This document shows, piece after piece, positions 27,118-36,692 of a DNA stretch of 64,000 nt. Within the stretch, counting starts at the first letter, position 1. Every line of letters begins with the position of its first letter. The position numbers and the translations under genes are program-made. The DNA is taken from positions 2,124,001 through 2,188,000 of the forward strand of contig NZ_CP060820.1 of the NCBI RefSeq assembly GCF_014489475.1. Direction: 5' to 3'. Source of the DNA: Lysobacter terrestris. Its GTDB lineage: Bacteria > Pseudomonadota > Gammaproteobacteria > Xanthomonadales > Xanthomonadaceae. Below the pieces are notes generated by a model, which was given only the letters and a program-made list of their open reading frames with translations, was not told the origin of the DNA and did no database searches.

Positions 27118-28353
27118 ATGGCGGATTCCCTCGCCCCGGCCGCACCGGCCACCGTCGCGCGCACGCCCGCTCCGGACGCGGTGCGGGCGATCCTGTTCGC
27201 CCTGGCCCTGGGCGGCTTCGCCATCGGCACCAGCGAGTTCGCCGCGATGGGGCTGATGCCGGACATGGCGCGCGACCTGGCGGTGAACGAACCCCAGGTC
27301 GGCCACGCGATCAGCGCCTATGCGCTGGGGGTGGTGGTCGGCGCGCCGCTGCTCGCGCTGCTCGGCGCGCGCCTGCGCCGGCGGCCGCTGCTGCTGGCGC
27401 TGATGGCGTTCTACGCGCTCGGCAACCTGGCCAGCGCGTTGGCGCCCGGCTACGCCTCGCTGCTGCTGTTCCGCTTCATTGCCGGGCTGCCGCACGGCGC
27501 GTACTTCGGCGTGGCGGCGCTGGTGGCCGCGTCGGTGAGCCCGCCGGAGCAGCGCGGCGTCGCCGTGAGCCGGCCGCTGCTGGGCCTGGCGATCGCGCTG
27601 CTGGTCGGCAATCCGCTGGTGACCTGGCTCGGCCAGTCGCTGTCGTGGCGTTACGCGTTCGGCGTGGTCGCGGCGCTGGCGCTGCTCACCGTGGCGATGG
27701 TGGCGCGCACGCTGCCTGTCGATCCCGCCGAGCCGCGCGCGGATCCGCTGCGCGAGCTGCGCGACTTCAACACCGCGCCGGTGTGGCTGACCCTGGGCAT
27801 CGGCGCAATTGGTTTTGCCGGCATGTTCTGCGTCTTCAGCTACCTCGCGCCGACGATGATCCACGTCACCGGCACGCCCGAGGCGTGGACGCCGTTCGCG
27901 CTGGCCGCGTTCGGCGTCGGCGGGCTGCTCGGCAACCTGCTCGGCGGCAAGGTGTTCGACCGCTTCGGTTTCCGCGGCGCCGCGCTGTTGCTGGTGTGGT
28001 CGACGCTGGTGCTGCTGGCGTTCCCGCTGGCGGCGCGCTCGATCTACAGCCTGATCCCGGCGGTGATCGCGGTCGGCACGATGGGCGCGCTCGCGTCCGT
28101 CTTGCAGGCGCACCTGATCGACGTGGCGGGCAGCGCGCAGACCCTCGCCGCCGCTTCCAACCATTCCGCGTTCAACGCGGCCAACGCGCTGGGGCCGTGG
28201 CTCGGTGGCATGGCGATCACCGCGGGCTGGGGCTGGACTGCGACGGGTTACGTCGGCGCGGCGACGGCGGTCGGCGGGCTGCTGGTGTACGCGCTGGCGC
28301 GTCGGGTCGAAGGGCGGCGCGAGCGCCTGCAGGCGGCGTTCGATTGCGCCTGA
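27118..28353 (+). CDS. MFS transporter (DHA1, AraJ/Cml-like)
   Basis: 411 residues, about 12 transmembrane helices. The first helix ends in FAIGTSEFAAMGLMPDMA, the pattern typical of the AraJ/YdhP drug- or sugar-efflux branch of the major facilitator superfamily. The loop LGARLRRRPLLL is a form of motif A. An in-frame ATG at 27088 next to CACAATATG is an alternative start, but those bases look more like a promoter -10. Substrate unknown. The 241 bases before it hold no other gene. Confidence 0.87.
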   Translation: MADSLAPAAPATVARTPAPDAVRAILFALALGGFAIGTSEFAAMGLMPDMARDLAVNEPQVGHAISAYALGVVVGAPLLALLGARLRRRPLLLALMAFYALGNLASALAPGYASLLLFRFIAGLPHGAYFGVAALVAASVSPPEQRGVAVSRPLLGLAIALLVGNPLVTWLGQSLSWRYAFGVVAALALLTVAMVARTLPVDPAEPRADPLRELRDFNTAPVWLTLGIGAIGFAGMFCVFSYLAPTMIHVTGTPEAWTPFALAAFGVGGLLGNLLGGKVFDRFGFRGAALLLVWSTLVLLAFPLAARSIYSLIPAVIAVGTMGALASVLQAHLIDVAGSAQTLAAASNHSAFNAANALGPWLGGMAITAGWGWTATGYVGAATAVGGLLVYALARRVEGRRERLQAAFDCA

Positions 28354-28380
28354 TCGCGATGCGCACATATCGCTGAAATC

Positions 28381-28408
28381 AAAAAAGCCGGGGAATCCCC
28401 GGCTTTTT
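28381..28408 (+). terminator. bidirectional terminator
   Basis: AAAAAGCCGGGGA pairs with TCCCCGGCTTTTT, between the convergent MFS and ilvE genes; usable on both strands. Confidence 0.93.
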
Positions 28409-28432
28409 CCTGTGCCAGTGAAGCGCGGCTGC

Positions 28433-29350
28433 TTACAGCGGCTCGAGCCAGCCGTACTTGTCCGGGGTCTTGCCGTCGAACAGGCCGAAGAACAGCTCCT
28501 GGATGCGGCGCGTCACTGCACCCGGCTTGCCGGTGCCGACCTGGCGGCCGTCGACCGAGCGGATCGGGGTGATTTCCGCCGCGGTGCCGCACATGAACAG
28601 CTCGTCGCACAGGTACAGGTATTCGCGCGGCAGGTCGCGCTCGACGACTTCGATGCCGTTGTCGCGGGCGAGGGTGATGATGCTGTTGCGGGTCAGGCCA
28701 TTGAGCAGGGCCGCGCTCACCGGCGAGGTGTGCAGCGCGCCATCGAAGACGAGGAACAGGTTCTCGCCGGCGCCTTCGCTGAGCAGGCCGGTGGACGCCA
28801 GCGCGATGCCTTCGCCGAAGCCGAGGCGGCGCGCCTCGCGTGCGACCAGCTGGCCCGACAGGTAGTTGCCGCCGGCCTTGGCGCCCGCGGGCAGGGTGTT
28901 GGGGGCGAAGCGCTGCCAGCTCGACACGCAGGCGTCGATGCCCTGTTCGACCACGCTGGCGCCGAGGTACTGGCCCATCTTCCAGGTGGCGACGGCGACG
29001 TCGGTCGGCGTGTCGGCGGACAGGCCGAAACCGCCCAGGCCGCGGTAGGCGACCGGGCGCAGGTAGTCGGTGGTGTTGTCGTTGGCCTTGATCACTTCAC
29101 GGCAGGCGGCGTTGATCTCGTCCAGCGAATACGGGATCGCCATGTCGTAGATCTTGGCCGACGCGTACAGGCGCTTGTTGTGGTCGGTGAGGCGGAAGAT
29201 CACCGGGCCGTTCGGCGTCTGGTAGCTGCGGATGCCCTCGAAGACGGACGAGCCGTAGTGCACGACGTGCGCCATCACGTGCGTGGTCGCCTCGGCCCAG
29301 CGCTTGATCTCGCCGTTGTGCCAGATCCATTCGGGGTATTGCGTGGCCAT
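28433..29350 (-). CDS. ilvE: branched-chain amino acid aminotransferase
   Basis: 305 residues. PLP enzyme for the last step of Leu, Ile and Val synthesis and the first step of their breakdown. Fold type IV features are the HYGSSVFEGIR segment, RLTDHNKRLY, the PLP lysine K158 in AGAKAGGNYLSGQ, EGAGENLF and CGTAAEITPI. The gene stands alone on the minus strand with a terminator at each end. No leader peptide or riboswitch was seen in front of it. Confidence 0.96.
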   Translation of the reverse strand: MATQYPEWIWHNGEIKRWAEATTHVMAHVVHYGSSVFEGIRSYQTPNGPVIFRLTDHNKRLYASAKIYDMAIPYSLDEINAACREVIKANDNTTDYLRPVAYRGLGGFGLSADTPTDVAVATWKMGQYLGASVVEQGIDACVSSWQRFAPNTLPAGAKAGGNYLSGQLVAREARRLGFGEGIALASTGLLSEGAGENLFLVFDGALHTSPVSAALLNGLTRNSIITLARDNGIEVVERDLPREYLYLCDELFMCGTAAEITPIRSVDGRQVGTGKPGAVTRRIQELFFGLFDGKTPDKYGWLEPL

Positions 29351-29411
29351 GCCGGTTCTCGCGGGGGAAAGACCGCTAGTTTAGCGCCCGGGGCTGCCGC
29401 ACACGAACGGA

Positions 29412-29444
29412 AAAGGCCGCGCGGTTGCCCGCGCGGCCTTCCTT
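29412..29444 (-). terminator. terminator of the metzincin protease gene
   Basis: On the minus strand AAGGCCGCGCGG pairs with CCGCGCGGCCTT and is followed by TTTCC, 35 bases after the protease stop and before the ilvE start region. Confidence 0.85.
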
Positions 29445-29478
29445 GTCCCGACTGGGAGTGCTGTTCAAAAGCCGCTGC

Positions 29479-30756
29479 TCAGCGGTAGCCGGCGACGGTC
29501 GCCTTGGTCTCCACCAGCACGCGCTGGTTGTGGCTCTTGTCGTAGCTGCCCATCGGTACGCCACCGTAGGTGACCGACGGGTTGGACCAGTAGTTCAGGC
29601 GCGGGCAGCCGGCGCCGGCGCAGTTGTAGGCCATGATCGTGCGCCAGGCGCTGCCCGGGGCCTGGTAGCCGTGGCCGTAGGCGTAGGGCGTGTTGGTGGG
29701 ATCGTTGGTGGGGTCGTGGCGCGCGGACTGCAGGTGGCCGATCTCGTGGGCGAAGCTGTAGTAGCCGGTGATGCAGTCCCAGTACGCCGTGGCGAACGCG
29801 GTCGCGGCGGTGGAGCCGATGCCCGACGCCAGGCCGCAGGCCGAGGCGTCGTTCCCCACCAGCACCATCACGTCGGCGGCGTTGGCGTCGCGCACGGCGT
29901 GCACGTTGTCCATGTAGCCGTCGCTGGTGCCGCGGAAGCGCGACAGGTCGGTGCTCATGCCGACGGTGCCGTAGGTCGTGGTCGAGTAGTTGGCCAGCAC
30001 CATGTTGATGCCGATGTTGGAGTTGACGTAGCCCTGGTTGGACTCGGCGACGGCCAGTTCGGTCAGTGCCTGCATGTCGCCGCCGTAAGCCGCGATCGCA
30101 TCGTTGGTGGCGACGACCATCACGCGGATGGTCTGGGTCGGGCCCGGTTCCACCGGCGTGCCGCCGCCACCGCAGTTGGTGCGACAGGGCTTGCCCTTGG
30201 CGGTCACGTTGGTCCTGTCGCGCACGGCCTGCTCGAAGATGGCGCGGTAGGCGTCTTCGGGGTGGTCGGCGGGCATGCGGCTTTCGTCGACTTCGACGAC
30301 CGCGGTCGCGCCGCTCGGCAGCGGACGGATGCGATACAGCTGGCCATCCACGCGGACGTTGCCAGTGATCTGGTTGCCGCGACGGACCAGCACGATATCG
30401 TTGAGCGGATCGGCGCCGGTTTCGCGCGGCGCATAACCGGTGCTGCGCGCGTGCTGCACGTGGCCGTACCACACGTCGCTGCCGCTGCCCGTGCGTTCGC
30501 TGCGGGAGCGGTTGGCGGTGATCGCGCGGCCGCCGACGGTCAGTTCGATCTGTGCGCCATCGCTGGCGCCGGCATCGACGTTGACCAGCTTGATGTCGCG
30601 CGTGCTGGGATTGGCGAGCAGCTGCTCGAGGGCGCGAGTGTTGCGCGCATCGGCCTGGCCATTGCCGGCCACGAACAGCGGCTTGCCGGCAGCACCGGCG
30701 ACGCCGGCAATGAGCAGGCTGGCAGCGCCGGCCACGAGGGGAAGCGATCGGTTCAT
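29479..30756 (-). CDS. secreted reprolysin-like zinc metalloprotease (metzincin)
   Basis: 425 residues; AGGAG five bases before the ATG at 30756 fixes the start. A signal peptide (LVAGAASLLIAGVAGA) and an N-terminal propeptide-like region precede the catalytic domain (from about residue 208). The zinc motif is HEIGHLQSARHD (H337, E338, H341, H347, D348), and a Met-turn candidate follows in WRTIMAYN. The canonical metzincin pattern has Gly at the third position after the second His; here it is Ser344. Several paired cysteines suggest disulfides. Lysobacter and relatives secrete many such proteases. It follows two DUF4124-like genes on the same strand, 203 bases away. Confidence 0.88.
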   Translation of the reverse strand: MNRSLPLVAGAASLLIAGVAGAAGKPLFVAGNGQADARNTRALEQLLANPSTRDIKLVNVDAGASDGAQIELTVGGRAITANRSRSERTGSGSDVWYGHVQHARSTGYAPRETGADPLNDIVLVRRGNQITGNVRVDGQLYRIRPLPSGATAVVEVDESRMPADHPEDAYRAIFEQAVRDRTNVTAKGKPCRTNCGGGGTPVEPGPTQTIRVMVVATNDAIAAYGGDMQALTELAVAESNQGYVNSNIGINMVLANYSTTTYGTVGMSTDLSRFRGTSDGYMDNVHAVRDANAADVMVLVGNDASACGLASGIGSTAATAFATAYWDCITGYYSFAHEIGHLQSARHDPTNDPTNTPYAYGHGYQAPGSAWRTIMAYNCAGAGCPRLNYWSNPSVTYGGVPMGSYDKSHNQRVLVETKATVAGYR

Positions 30757-30959
30757 TGCAGCTCCTGTTGTGTGGCTGCGATGGCCCGGTCGCAGGAACG
30801 TGGATCGTTCGCGGCGAGTCTGGCAAAGGAAGCGAAGGGGTCGCACGCCGCGATGCAGCAGCGTTGGAGCGTACTGCGGGGTATGTTGCGCGGGCACGCC
30901 GCACGGTGGCGCCGAGGCGCGGGATCACGCCGCGACGTGTGCGACGAAACCTTCGACGC

Positions 30960-31577
30960 TCAGAAGCGCAGCCACCAGCAGCCGAAGTAGTGCGTCAGGC
31001 CGAACACCGTGCGCGAAGGCGTGGCGCTGTTGCCGACGGTCTGCTCGACGCGCAGCGCAACCGGATTGCGCCGCACCGTGGTCTGCGGATACAGGTCGCC
31101 GTCGGCCTGCGCGGGCGGCGCGGACGTGGCGACGCCATCCGCATCGTCGCTGTCGGCGGTTGTAGTTTCCGGTGCCGGATTGCTGGCCGGCATCACCGGG
31201 ACGATGTCGACCAGCGGCCGGCTCGCGATCGCATCCAGGCGCATCCAGATCCGGTACCCCGCGTCGGCCGACGTGCCGGGCCAGTGGTACACGCCGGCCA
31301 GGCGGTTGGCATCGCGCGCGTCGATGGCGCTGGTCATCTCGAAGACGAGGTCCTGCAGCGTGCGCGCGCAGCCGCCGGCGCGCCGCACCCGCGCGGCAGC
31401 GGGCGCGTCGTCGCGCGGCAGGCGCTCGACGGCATCGACTTCGGTGCACTTGCGGTCGGTGAAGATGGTCTGCCCGCTCGCGGTCACGCAGCGCCGCACG
31501 TCCGCCTGCGCAGGCCGCGGCCACAGCGACAGCAGTGCGCAGAACAGCAGCAGGGGAAGGAGGGGACGGAGCGGCAT
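30960..31577 (-). CDS. periplasmic DUF4124-like protein (paralogue 1)
   Basis: 205 residues. A signal peptide (LLPLLLFCALLSLWPRPAQA) is followed by DVRRCVTASGQTIFTDRKC, a DUF4124-like start, then a helical domain with CARTLQDLVFEM and YHWPGTSADAGYRIW, and a C-terminal YFGCWWLRF. The order of features matches the gene immediately upstream, so the two are tandem paralogues: CARSPDQL, YHWAGM and YAGCYF stand in the same places there. Four cysteines are shared. Function unknown. Confidence 0.75.
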   Translation of the reverse strand: MPLRPLLPLLLFCALLSLWPRPAQADVRRCVTASGQTIFTDRKCTEVDAVERLPRDDAPAAARVRRAGGCARTLQDLVFEMTSAIDARDANRLAGVYHWPGTSADAGYRIWMRLDAIASRPLVDIVPVMPASNPAPETTTADSDDADGVATSAPPAQADGDLYPQTTVRRNPVALRVEQTVGNSATPSRTVFGLTHYFGCWWLRF

Positions 31578-31641
31578 GGCGGCAGCCTAGCGCCGCCGAT
31601 CCGGTGCGGATAGTGCGGTGCCGCCCAGAACCGCACGCCGG

Positions 31642-32316
31642 TCAAGCCGCGATGAAGTAGCAGCCGGCGTAGCGACGCACGTTGAAGTCGACGATGCGCC
31701 CGCTGTGGTCGGCGAACACCAGTTGCATCAGGCCCGCGTCGCGCGGCATCGCATGCGCCGCGTCTTCGCCGGAGCCGATCCAGGCGGCGAGGAAGCGCGC
31801 GTCGCTCAGCGGTTGCGTCGACAACCGCTCGAGTTGCTTCATCACCGGCAGAGCCTGGCGCTGGTTCATGCCGGCCCAGTGGTAGCTCTCGGCAACGCGA
31901 TTGACGTCGTGCAGCGCGAAGGCGCCGACCAGGTCGCGCGAAAGCTGGTCGGGAGAGCGCGCGCAACCGGCTGCTGCCGAACGGCGGCCGGGCACGACAA
32001 CCTGCAAGGACGCGCCGGCATCCGCGTAGGCGCCCATTGCGGTGGCATCGGAGCGGCTTTCTGCCGCCGCCAGGGCCAGGCGAATGGCGAGGTCATCGGA
32101 AAGACGCGTCGGTTGCGCCTGGAACAACGCACAGGGCTTGTCGGTGTAGACGGCGTTGCCGTCGGTCGTTTCGCAGCGCTGGATGATCGAATCAGCGGGC
32201 GCGCCCACATCGCGCGAATGCGCCACGCCGAAGGCGGACAGGGCGAGAACCGGCAGCAAGGCAAGGGCAAGTGTTTTCACGACACGCGGCGTCTGGGGCA
32301 CGCCGCGATCTTCCAT
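31642..32316 (-). CDS. periplasmic DUF4124-like protein (paralogue 2)
   Basis: 224 residues from ATG at 32316; a GTG at 32280 would give a cleaner signal peptide (KTLALALLPVLALSAFGVA), and neither start has a good ribosome site. After the signal, IIQRCETTDGNAVYTDKPC matches the DUF4124-like opening of the neighbouring gene, then comes CARSPDQLSRDLVG, YHWAGMNQRQ and the C-terminal RRYAGCYFIAA. It lies 64 bases upstream of its paralogue and is probably co-transcribed. Function unknown. Confidence 0.72.
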   Translation of the reverse strand: MEDRGVPQTPRVVKTLALALLPVLALSAFGVAHSRDVGAPADSIIQRCETTDGNAVYTDKPCALFQAQPTRLSDDLAIRLALAAAESRSDATAMGAYADAGASLQVVVPGRRSAAAGCARSPDQLSRDLVGAFALHDVNRVAESYHWAGMNQRQALPVMKQLERLSTQPLSDARFLAAWIGSGEDAAHAMPRDAGLMQLVFADHSGRIVDFNVRRYAGCYFIAA

Positions 32317-32426
32317 GGCGCCGGGTCAACGACGCGTATGAAGCCGCCGATTCAGCCTGAACCTGTGCTGTTCGACGACGGAGGTTCAGCGACGTGCAAA
32401 TGCAGTGATCGTCGCCGCGCGCAACC

Positions 32427-33257
32427 TCACTCCAGCCGCGCGAGCACGCCGAGCGTCGGCTTGGACAGATTGAGCGTGTAGAAGTGCAGGCCGGGGGCAC
32501 CGCCGTCGATCAGCCGCTGGCACAGGCTGGCGACGAAATCCGAGGCGAATTCGCGCACGCTGTCGACGTCGTCGCCGAAGGCCTGCATGCGCTTGCCGAT
32601 CCAGCGCGGGATCTCCGCGCCGCAGGCTTCGGAGAAACGGCGCAGCTGGGTGAAATTGGAGATCGGCATGATGCCCGGGACGATCGGCACGTCGATGCCG
32701 AGCCGGCGCGCATCGTCGACGAAGCGGAAATACGCGTCGGCGTTGTAGAAGTACTGGGTGATCGCGCCGTTCGCGCCGGCTTCCACCTTGCGCTTGAAGT
32801 TGCGCAGGTCGGCAAGCGCATCGTCGGCCTGCGGATGGCACTCCGGATACGCCGCGACTTCGATGTGGAAGAAGCCGTTGTATTCGGTGCGGATGAATTC
32901 GACCAGGTCGGAGGCGTAGCGGAAATCGCCGGCGCGGCCCATGCCCGACGGCAGGTCGCCGCGCAGGGCGACGATGCGCCGGCAGCCCATGGCCTTGTAG
33001 CGCAACAGCAGCTCGCCCAGTTCGGCGCGTGTGCCGCCGACGCAGGACAGGTGCGGCGCGGCGTCGAGGCCGTGGTGCGCGTGCAGGCGCTCGATCGTTT
33101 CCGGGGTGTACGACAGGGTCGAGCCGCCCGCGCCGAAGGTGCACGAGACGTAGTCCGGCTTGAGCGACTTGAGCCGCGCGGCGGTCTTGTCCAGCTGCGC
33201 GCGCTGTTCGTCGGTCTTGGGCGGATAGAACTCGAAGCTGAGGGCGGGGAGGGGCAT
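32427..33257 (-). CDS. metF: methylenetetrahydrofolate reductase
   Basis: 276 residues. FAD enzyme reducing 5,10-methylene-THF to 5-methyl-THF, the methyl donor for methionine synthesis. SFEFYPPKTDEQ at the N terminus contains the catalytic Glu; CTFGAGGSTL, ALRGDLPSG, AAYPECHP and VPGIMPISNF follow. The ATG at 33257 matches the family start; an upstream extension is unlike the family. It is the third gene of a minus-strand methyl-cycle group with metK and ahcY, but is separated from ahcY by a terminator. Confidence 0.96.
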   Translation of the reverse strand: MPLPALSFEFYPPKTDEQRAQLDKTAARLKSLKPDYVSCTFGAGGSTLSYTPETIERLHAHHGLDAAPHLSCVGGTRAELGELLLRYKAMGCRRIVALRGDLPSGMGRAGDFRYASDLVEFIRTEYNGFFHIEVAAYPECHPQADDALADLRNFKRKVEAGANGAITQYFYNADAYFRFVDDARRLGIDVPIVPGIMPISNFTQLRRFSEACGAEIPRWIGKRMQAFGDDVDSVREFASDFVASLCQRLIDGGAPGLHFYTLNLSKPTLGVLARLE

Positions 33258-33414
33258 GCGGCGGGCCGTGGATCGGGTTTTCCGGAAGTCTATCGCTTCA
33301 TCGCGATGATAGGAAATAACGATCCGATAGGTAGCGCGACCGGCCGTTCGCCCGGCGTCCAATCAGGTGAGGGATGACGTCGGAGGTGGGCTGGCAGGCG
33401 CCGTCGTGCACAAA

Positions 33415-33445
33415 GAAAAACGGGCGCCGAAGCGCCCGTTTTCCG
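33415..33445 (-). terminator. terminator of ahcY
   Basis: On the minus strand AAAACGGGCGC pairs with GCGCCCGTTTT and is followed by TTTC, 25 bases after the ahcY stop. Confidence 0.9.
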
Positions 33446-33468
33446 TACGGCCTGCCGCGTGATGGCGA

Positions 33469-34899
33469 TCAGTAGCGGTAGTGATCCGGCTTGTACGGGC
33501 CTTCCACGGCCACGCCGAGGTAATCGGCCTGGTCCTGGGTCAGCGTGGTCAGCTTCACGCCGATCTTCTCCAGGTGCAGGCGCGCGACTTCCTCGTCCAG
33601 CTTCTTCGGCAGGATGTAGACGCCGACTTCGTAGTTGTCCTTGTTCGCCCACAGGTCCAGCTGCGCAAGCGTCTGGTTGGAGAACGAGTTGGACATCACG
33701 AAGCTCGGGTGGCCGGTGGCGCAGCCCAGGTTCACCAGGCGGCCTTCGGCCAGCAGGAAGATGCTGTTGCCGTTGGCGAAGGTGTACTTGTCGACCTGCG
33801 GCTTGATGTTGAGCTTCTTCGCGCCCGAGGCGTTCAGCGCATCGACCTGGATCTCGTTGTCGAAGTGGCCGATGTTGCAGACGATCGCCTGGTCCTTCAT
33901 CTGCGACATGTGCGACAGCGTCAGCACGTCCTTGTTGCCGGTGGTGGTGACGTAGATGTCGCCACGGCCCAGCGTCGACTCGACCGTGTTGACCTCGAAG
34001 CCTTCCATCGCGGCCTGCAGGGCGTTGATCGGGTCGATCTCGGTGACCACCACGCGCGCGCCGTAGGCACGCAGCGAGTGCGCCGAACCCTTGCCGACGT
34101 CGCCATAGCCGCACACGACGGCGACCTTGCCGGCGAGCATCACGTCCATCGCGCGCTTGAGGCCGTCGGCCAGCGATTCGCGGCAGCCGTACAGGTTGTC
34201 GAACTTCGACTTGGTGACCGAGTCGTTGACGTTGATCGCCGGCACCAGCAGCTTGCCCTGTTCGGCGAGCTGGTACAGGCGGTGCACGCCGGTGGTGGTC
34301 TCTTCCGACACGCCCTTCCAGTCCTTGACCACGCCGGCGAAGAAGCCCGGACGCTCGGCATGGACGCGCTTGAGCAGGTTCTTGATCACCTGCTCCTCGT
34401 GGTTCGACGACGGGGTGTTGACCCAGTCGGAACCGTTCTCGAGCTCGAAGCCCTTGTGGATCAGCAGGGTGACGTCGCCGCCGTCGTCGACGACGAGTTC
34501 CGGACCCTTGTTGCCCGGGAAGGTCAGCGCGTCGAGCGTGCAGTCCCAGTATTCCTCCAGCGATTCGCCCTTCCACGCGAACACCGGCGTGCCCGACTTG
34601 GCGATCGCGGCGGCGGCGTGGTCCTGGGTCGAGAAGATGTTGCACGAGGCCCAGCGCACGTCGGCGCCGAGATCGCGCAGCGTCTCGATCAGCACCGCGG
34701 TCTGGATGGTCATGTGCAGCGAGCCGGTGACGCGCACGCCCTTGAGCGGCTTGCCAGCGGCGTACTTGCGGCGGATCGACATCAGGCCCGGCATTTCCTG
34801 CTCGGCGATGTCGATTTCCTTGCGGCCCCAATCGGCCAGCGATATGTCGGCAACCTTGTAGTCGCCTTCGGTGGAGAAGGTCTTCGGTACGGCGTTCAT
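33469..34899 (-). CDS. ahcY: adenosylhomocysteinase (SAH hydrolase)
   Basis: 476 residues. It hydrolyses S-adenosylhomocysteine to homocysteine and adenosine with bound NAD, relieving product inhibition of methyltransferases. Recognised by [15 protein letters not shown], the substrate-site SSNHEEQ and [16 protein letters not shown], the NAD loop [13 protein letters not shown], and the C-terminal DQADYLGV and KPDHYRY. GGAG six bases before the ATG. An SAH riboswitch precedes it. Confidence 0.97.
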   Translation of the reverse strand: MNAVPKTFSTEGDYKVADISLADWGRKEIDIAEQEMPGLMSIRRKYAAGKPLKGVRVTGSLHMTIQTAVLIETLRDLGADVRWASCNIFSTQDHAAAAIAKSGTPVFAWKGESLEEYWDCTLDALTFPGNKGPELVVDDGGDVTLLIHKGFELENGSDWVNTPSSNHEEQVIKNLLKRVHAERPGFFAGVVKDWKGVSEETTTGVHRLYQLAEQGKLLVPAINVNDSVTKSKFDNLYGCRESLADGLKRAMDVMLAGKVAVVCGYGDVGKGSAHSLRAYGARVVVTEIDPINALQAAMEGFEVNTVESTLGRGDIYVTTTGNKDVLTLSHMSQMKDQAIVCNIGHFDNEIQVDALNASGAKKLNIKPQVDKYTFANGNSIFLLAEGRLVNLGCATGHPSFVMSNSFSNQTLAQLDLWANKDNYEVGVYILPKKLDEEVARLHLEKIGVKLTTLTQDQADYLGVAVEGPYKPDHYRY

Positions 34900-34943
34900 G
34901 TGCAGCTCCGTTGTTTGGAAGTCCGTTTGGCTGGACTTGCATT

Positions 34944-35026
34944 AACGGGCGCCGTTGTTGCGTTTGGAACCTCGCCGAGCCTGGCCGCGGGTGATTCACC
35001 GCAGTCGCAGCGCCCCTCGGCGGGGC
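34944..35026 (-). ncRNA. SAH riboswitch upstream of ahcY
   Basis: On the minus strand, in the ahcY leader, the sequence runs CCGAGGGGCGCTGCGAC, a variable hairpin (TGCGGTGAATCACCCGCG), GGCCAGGCTCGGCGAGG, a linker, then AACAACGGCGCCCG. These are the conserved blocks of the SAH riboswitch: GAGGNGCGCUGC near the 5' end, CCAGGCUCGG closing P1, and the 3' AACGGCGC pairing back to GCGCUG as a pseudoknot. The class is known to switch ahcY on when SAH builds up. It ends about 45 bases before the ahcY ATG. Confidence 0.92.
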
Positions 35027-35118
35027 AGGGTGGAATTCTACCGCGTCGCGCCCCGCGATGGCCGCGGGCGCGGGCCCGAAAAGGGCCATTCAGCGTAGGA
35101 AACCGGTTCGGGAGCGGC

Positions 35119-35146
35119 AACGAAAACGGGCCGCTACGCGGCCCGC
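35119..35146 (-). terminator. terminator of metK
   Basis: On the minus strand CGGGCCGC pairs with GCGGCCCG around a short loop and is followed by TTTTCG, 32 bases after the metK stop and ahead of the ahcY leader. Confidence 0.85.
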
Positions 35147-35177
35147 TTCGTACTCCTTTTCGATTGCGAAGCCGGGC

Positions 35178-36395
35178 TTACTTCTTCAGCCCGGCATCCT
35201 TGCGCAACGCGTCGGCGCGATCCGTCTTCTCCCACGAGAAGGCCGTCGCCTTGTGCTTCTTGCCGGCACCGTCGGTGTAGCTGATTTCCTTCGGCTTGCG
35301 GCCGAAGTGGCCGTAGCTGGCGGTCGGCTGGTAGATCGGGTGCTCCAGGTCGAGCATCTTGGTGATGCCGTACGGGCGCAGGTCGAAGTGCTTGCGGATC
35401 AGCTTCTCGATCTTGTCGTCGCTGATCTTGCCGGTGCCGAAGGTGGTGACCGAGATCGAGGTCGGCTCGGCGACGCCGATCGCGTACGAGACCTGCACTT
35501 CGCACTTGTCGGCCAGGCCGGCAGCGACGATGTTCTTGGCGACGTAGCGCGCCGCGTAGGCCGCGGAACGGTCGACCTTCGACGGATCCTTGCCCGAGAA
35601 CGCGCCGCCACCGTGACGGGCCATGCCGCCGTAGCTGTCGACGATGATCTTGCGGCCGGTCAGGCCGCAGTCGCCCACCGGACCACCGATCACGAACTTG
35701 CCGGTCGGGTTGATGTGCACCTTGTTCTTCGGCAGCGCGTCGAGCCACTTCTTCGGCAGCACCGGCACGAGGATTTCCGAACGCACGGCTTCGATCAGGT
35801 CCTTCTGCTTGATGTCCGGATCGTGCTGCGTCGACAGCACGACGGCGTCGAGGCCGAGGATGCTGTTGCCGTCGTAGCGCAGGGTGACCTGCGACTTCGC
35901 GTCCGGACGCAGCCACTTGAGCTTGCCGTTCTTGCGCACCTTGGCCTGCTGTTCGACCAGGCGGTGGCTGTAGTACAGCGGCGCCGGCATGAATTCCGGG
36001 GCTTCCACGCAGGCGTAGCCGAACATCAGGCCCTGGTCGCCCGCGCCCTGTTCTTCCGGCTTCTTGCGGTCGACGCCCTGGTTGATGTCGGGCGACTGCT
36101 TGCCGAGCATGTTGATGATCGCGCAGGTGTGGCCGTCGAAGCCGACGTCGGAGTTGTCGTAGCCGATGTCGTTGATGACCTTGCGTGCCAGCGCTTCGAT
36201 GTCGACCCACGCCGAGGTGGTGACTTCGCCGGCGACGATCGCGGCGCCGGTCTTCACCATCGTTTCGCAGGCCACGCGCGCGCGCTTGTCCTGCGCGAGG
36301 ATCGCGTCGAGGACGGCGTCGGAGATCTGGTCGGCGATCTTGTCCGGATGGCCTTCGGAGACGGATTCGGAGGTGAAGAGGTAGCTGGTGGACAT
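35178..36395 (-). CDS. metK: S-adenosylmethionine synthetase
   Basis: 405 residues. It makes SAM from methionine and ATP. Signatures: [32 protein letters not shown] and [17 protein letters not shown] lies five bases before the ATG at 36395. A TATCAT -10-like box on the minus strand (36452-36447) would give a short leader of about 45 bases; no SAM riboswitch fold was recognised in it. metK, ahcY and metF lie in order on the minus strand, covering three steps of the activated methyl cycle, each separated by its own terminator or leader. Confidence 0.97.
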   Translation of the reverse strand: MSTSYLFTSESVSEGHPDKIADQISDAVLDAILAQDKRARVACETMVKTGAAIVAGEVTTSAWVDIEALARKVINDIGYDNSDVGFDGHTCAIINMLGKQSPDINQGVDRKKPEEQGAGDQGLMFGYACVEAPEFMPAPLYYSHRLVEQQAKVRKNGKLKWLRPDAKSQVTLRYDGNSILGLDAVVLSTQHDPDIKQKDLIEAVRSEILVPVLPKKWLDALPKNKVHINPTGKFVIGGPVGDCGLTGRKIIVDSYGGMARHGGGAFSGKDPSKVDRSAAYAARYVAKNIVAAGLADKCEVQVSYAIGVAEPTSISVTTFGTGKISDDKIEKLIRKHFDLRPYGITKMLDLEHPIYQPTASYGHFGRKPKEISYTDGAGKKHKATAFSWEKTDRADALRKDAGLKK

Positions 36396-36692
36396 CGAGG
36401 CTTCCTTTAGGAATATCCCTTCATGGGGATGAAAAGATGGCCGCGCATGATACAGGCTGAAGCTGGCCAGTGCATGAAGGGGCATTGTGCGCCCGCCCGC
36501 GGCGGGCTCAAAGCGCCGCACCGCCACTGCCGCGCGCGTGGCCGCGGCCGCGCAAGTCCTGGCGTGGCCCGCTCGAAGAACGGCTGAGGCGCCAGAAACA
36601 GTACGTTCCGTTGCTGTCACATCCCTGTCGCCGTCCCGCAGCCTGCCTGTCGCATCGCGCCCCCAGGCTGCCGGCCGAAAGGGGGCACGGCG

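Noticed and set aside
36396-36480. SAM riboswitch in front of metK
   Set aside because: A short hairpin (TTCAT-CCCC-ATGAA) is present on the minus strand, but no SAM-I, SAM-II or SAM/SAH-type conserved core could be matched.
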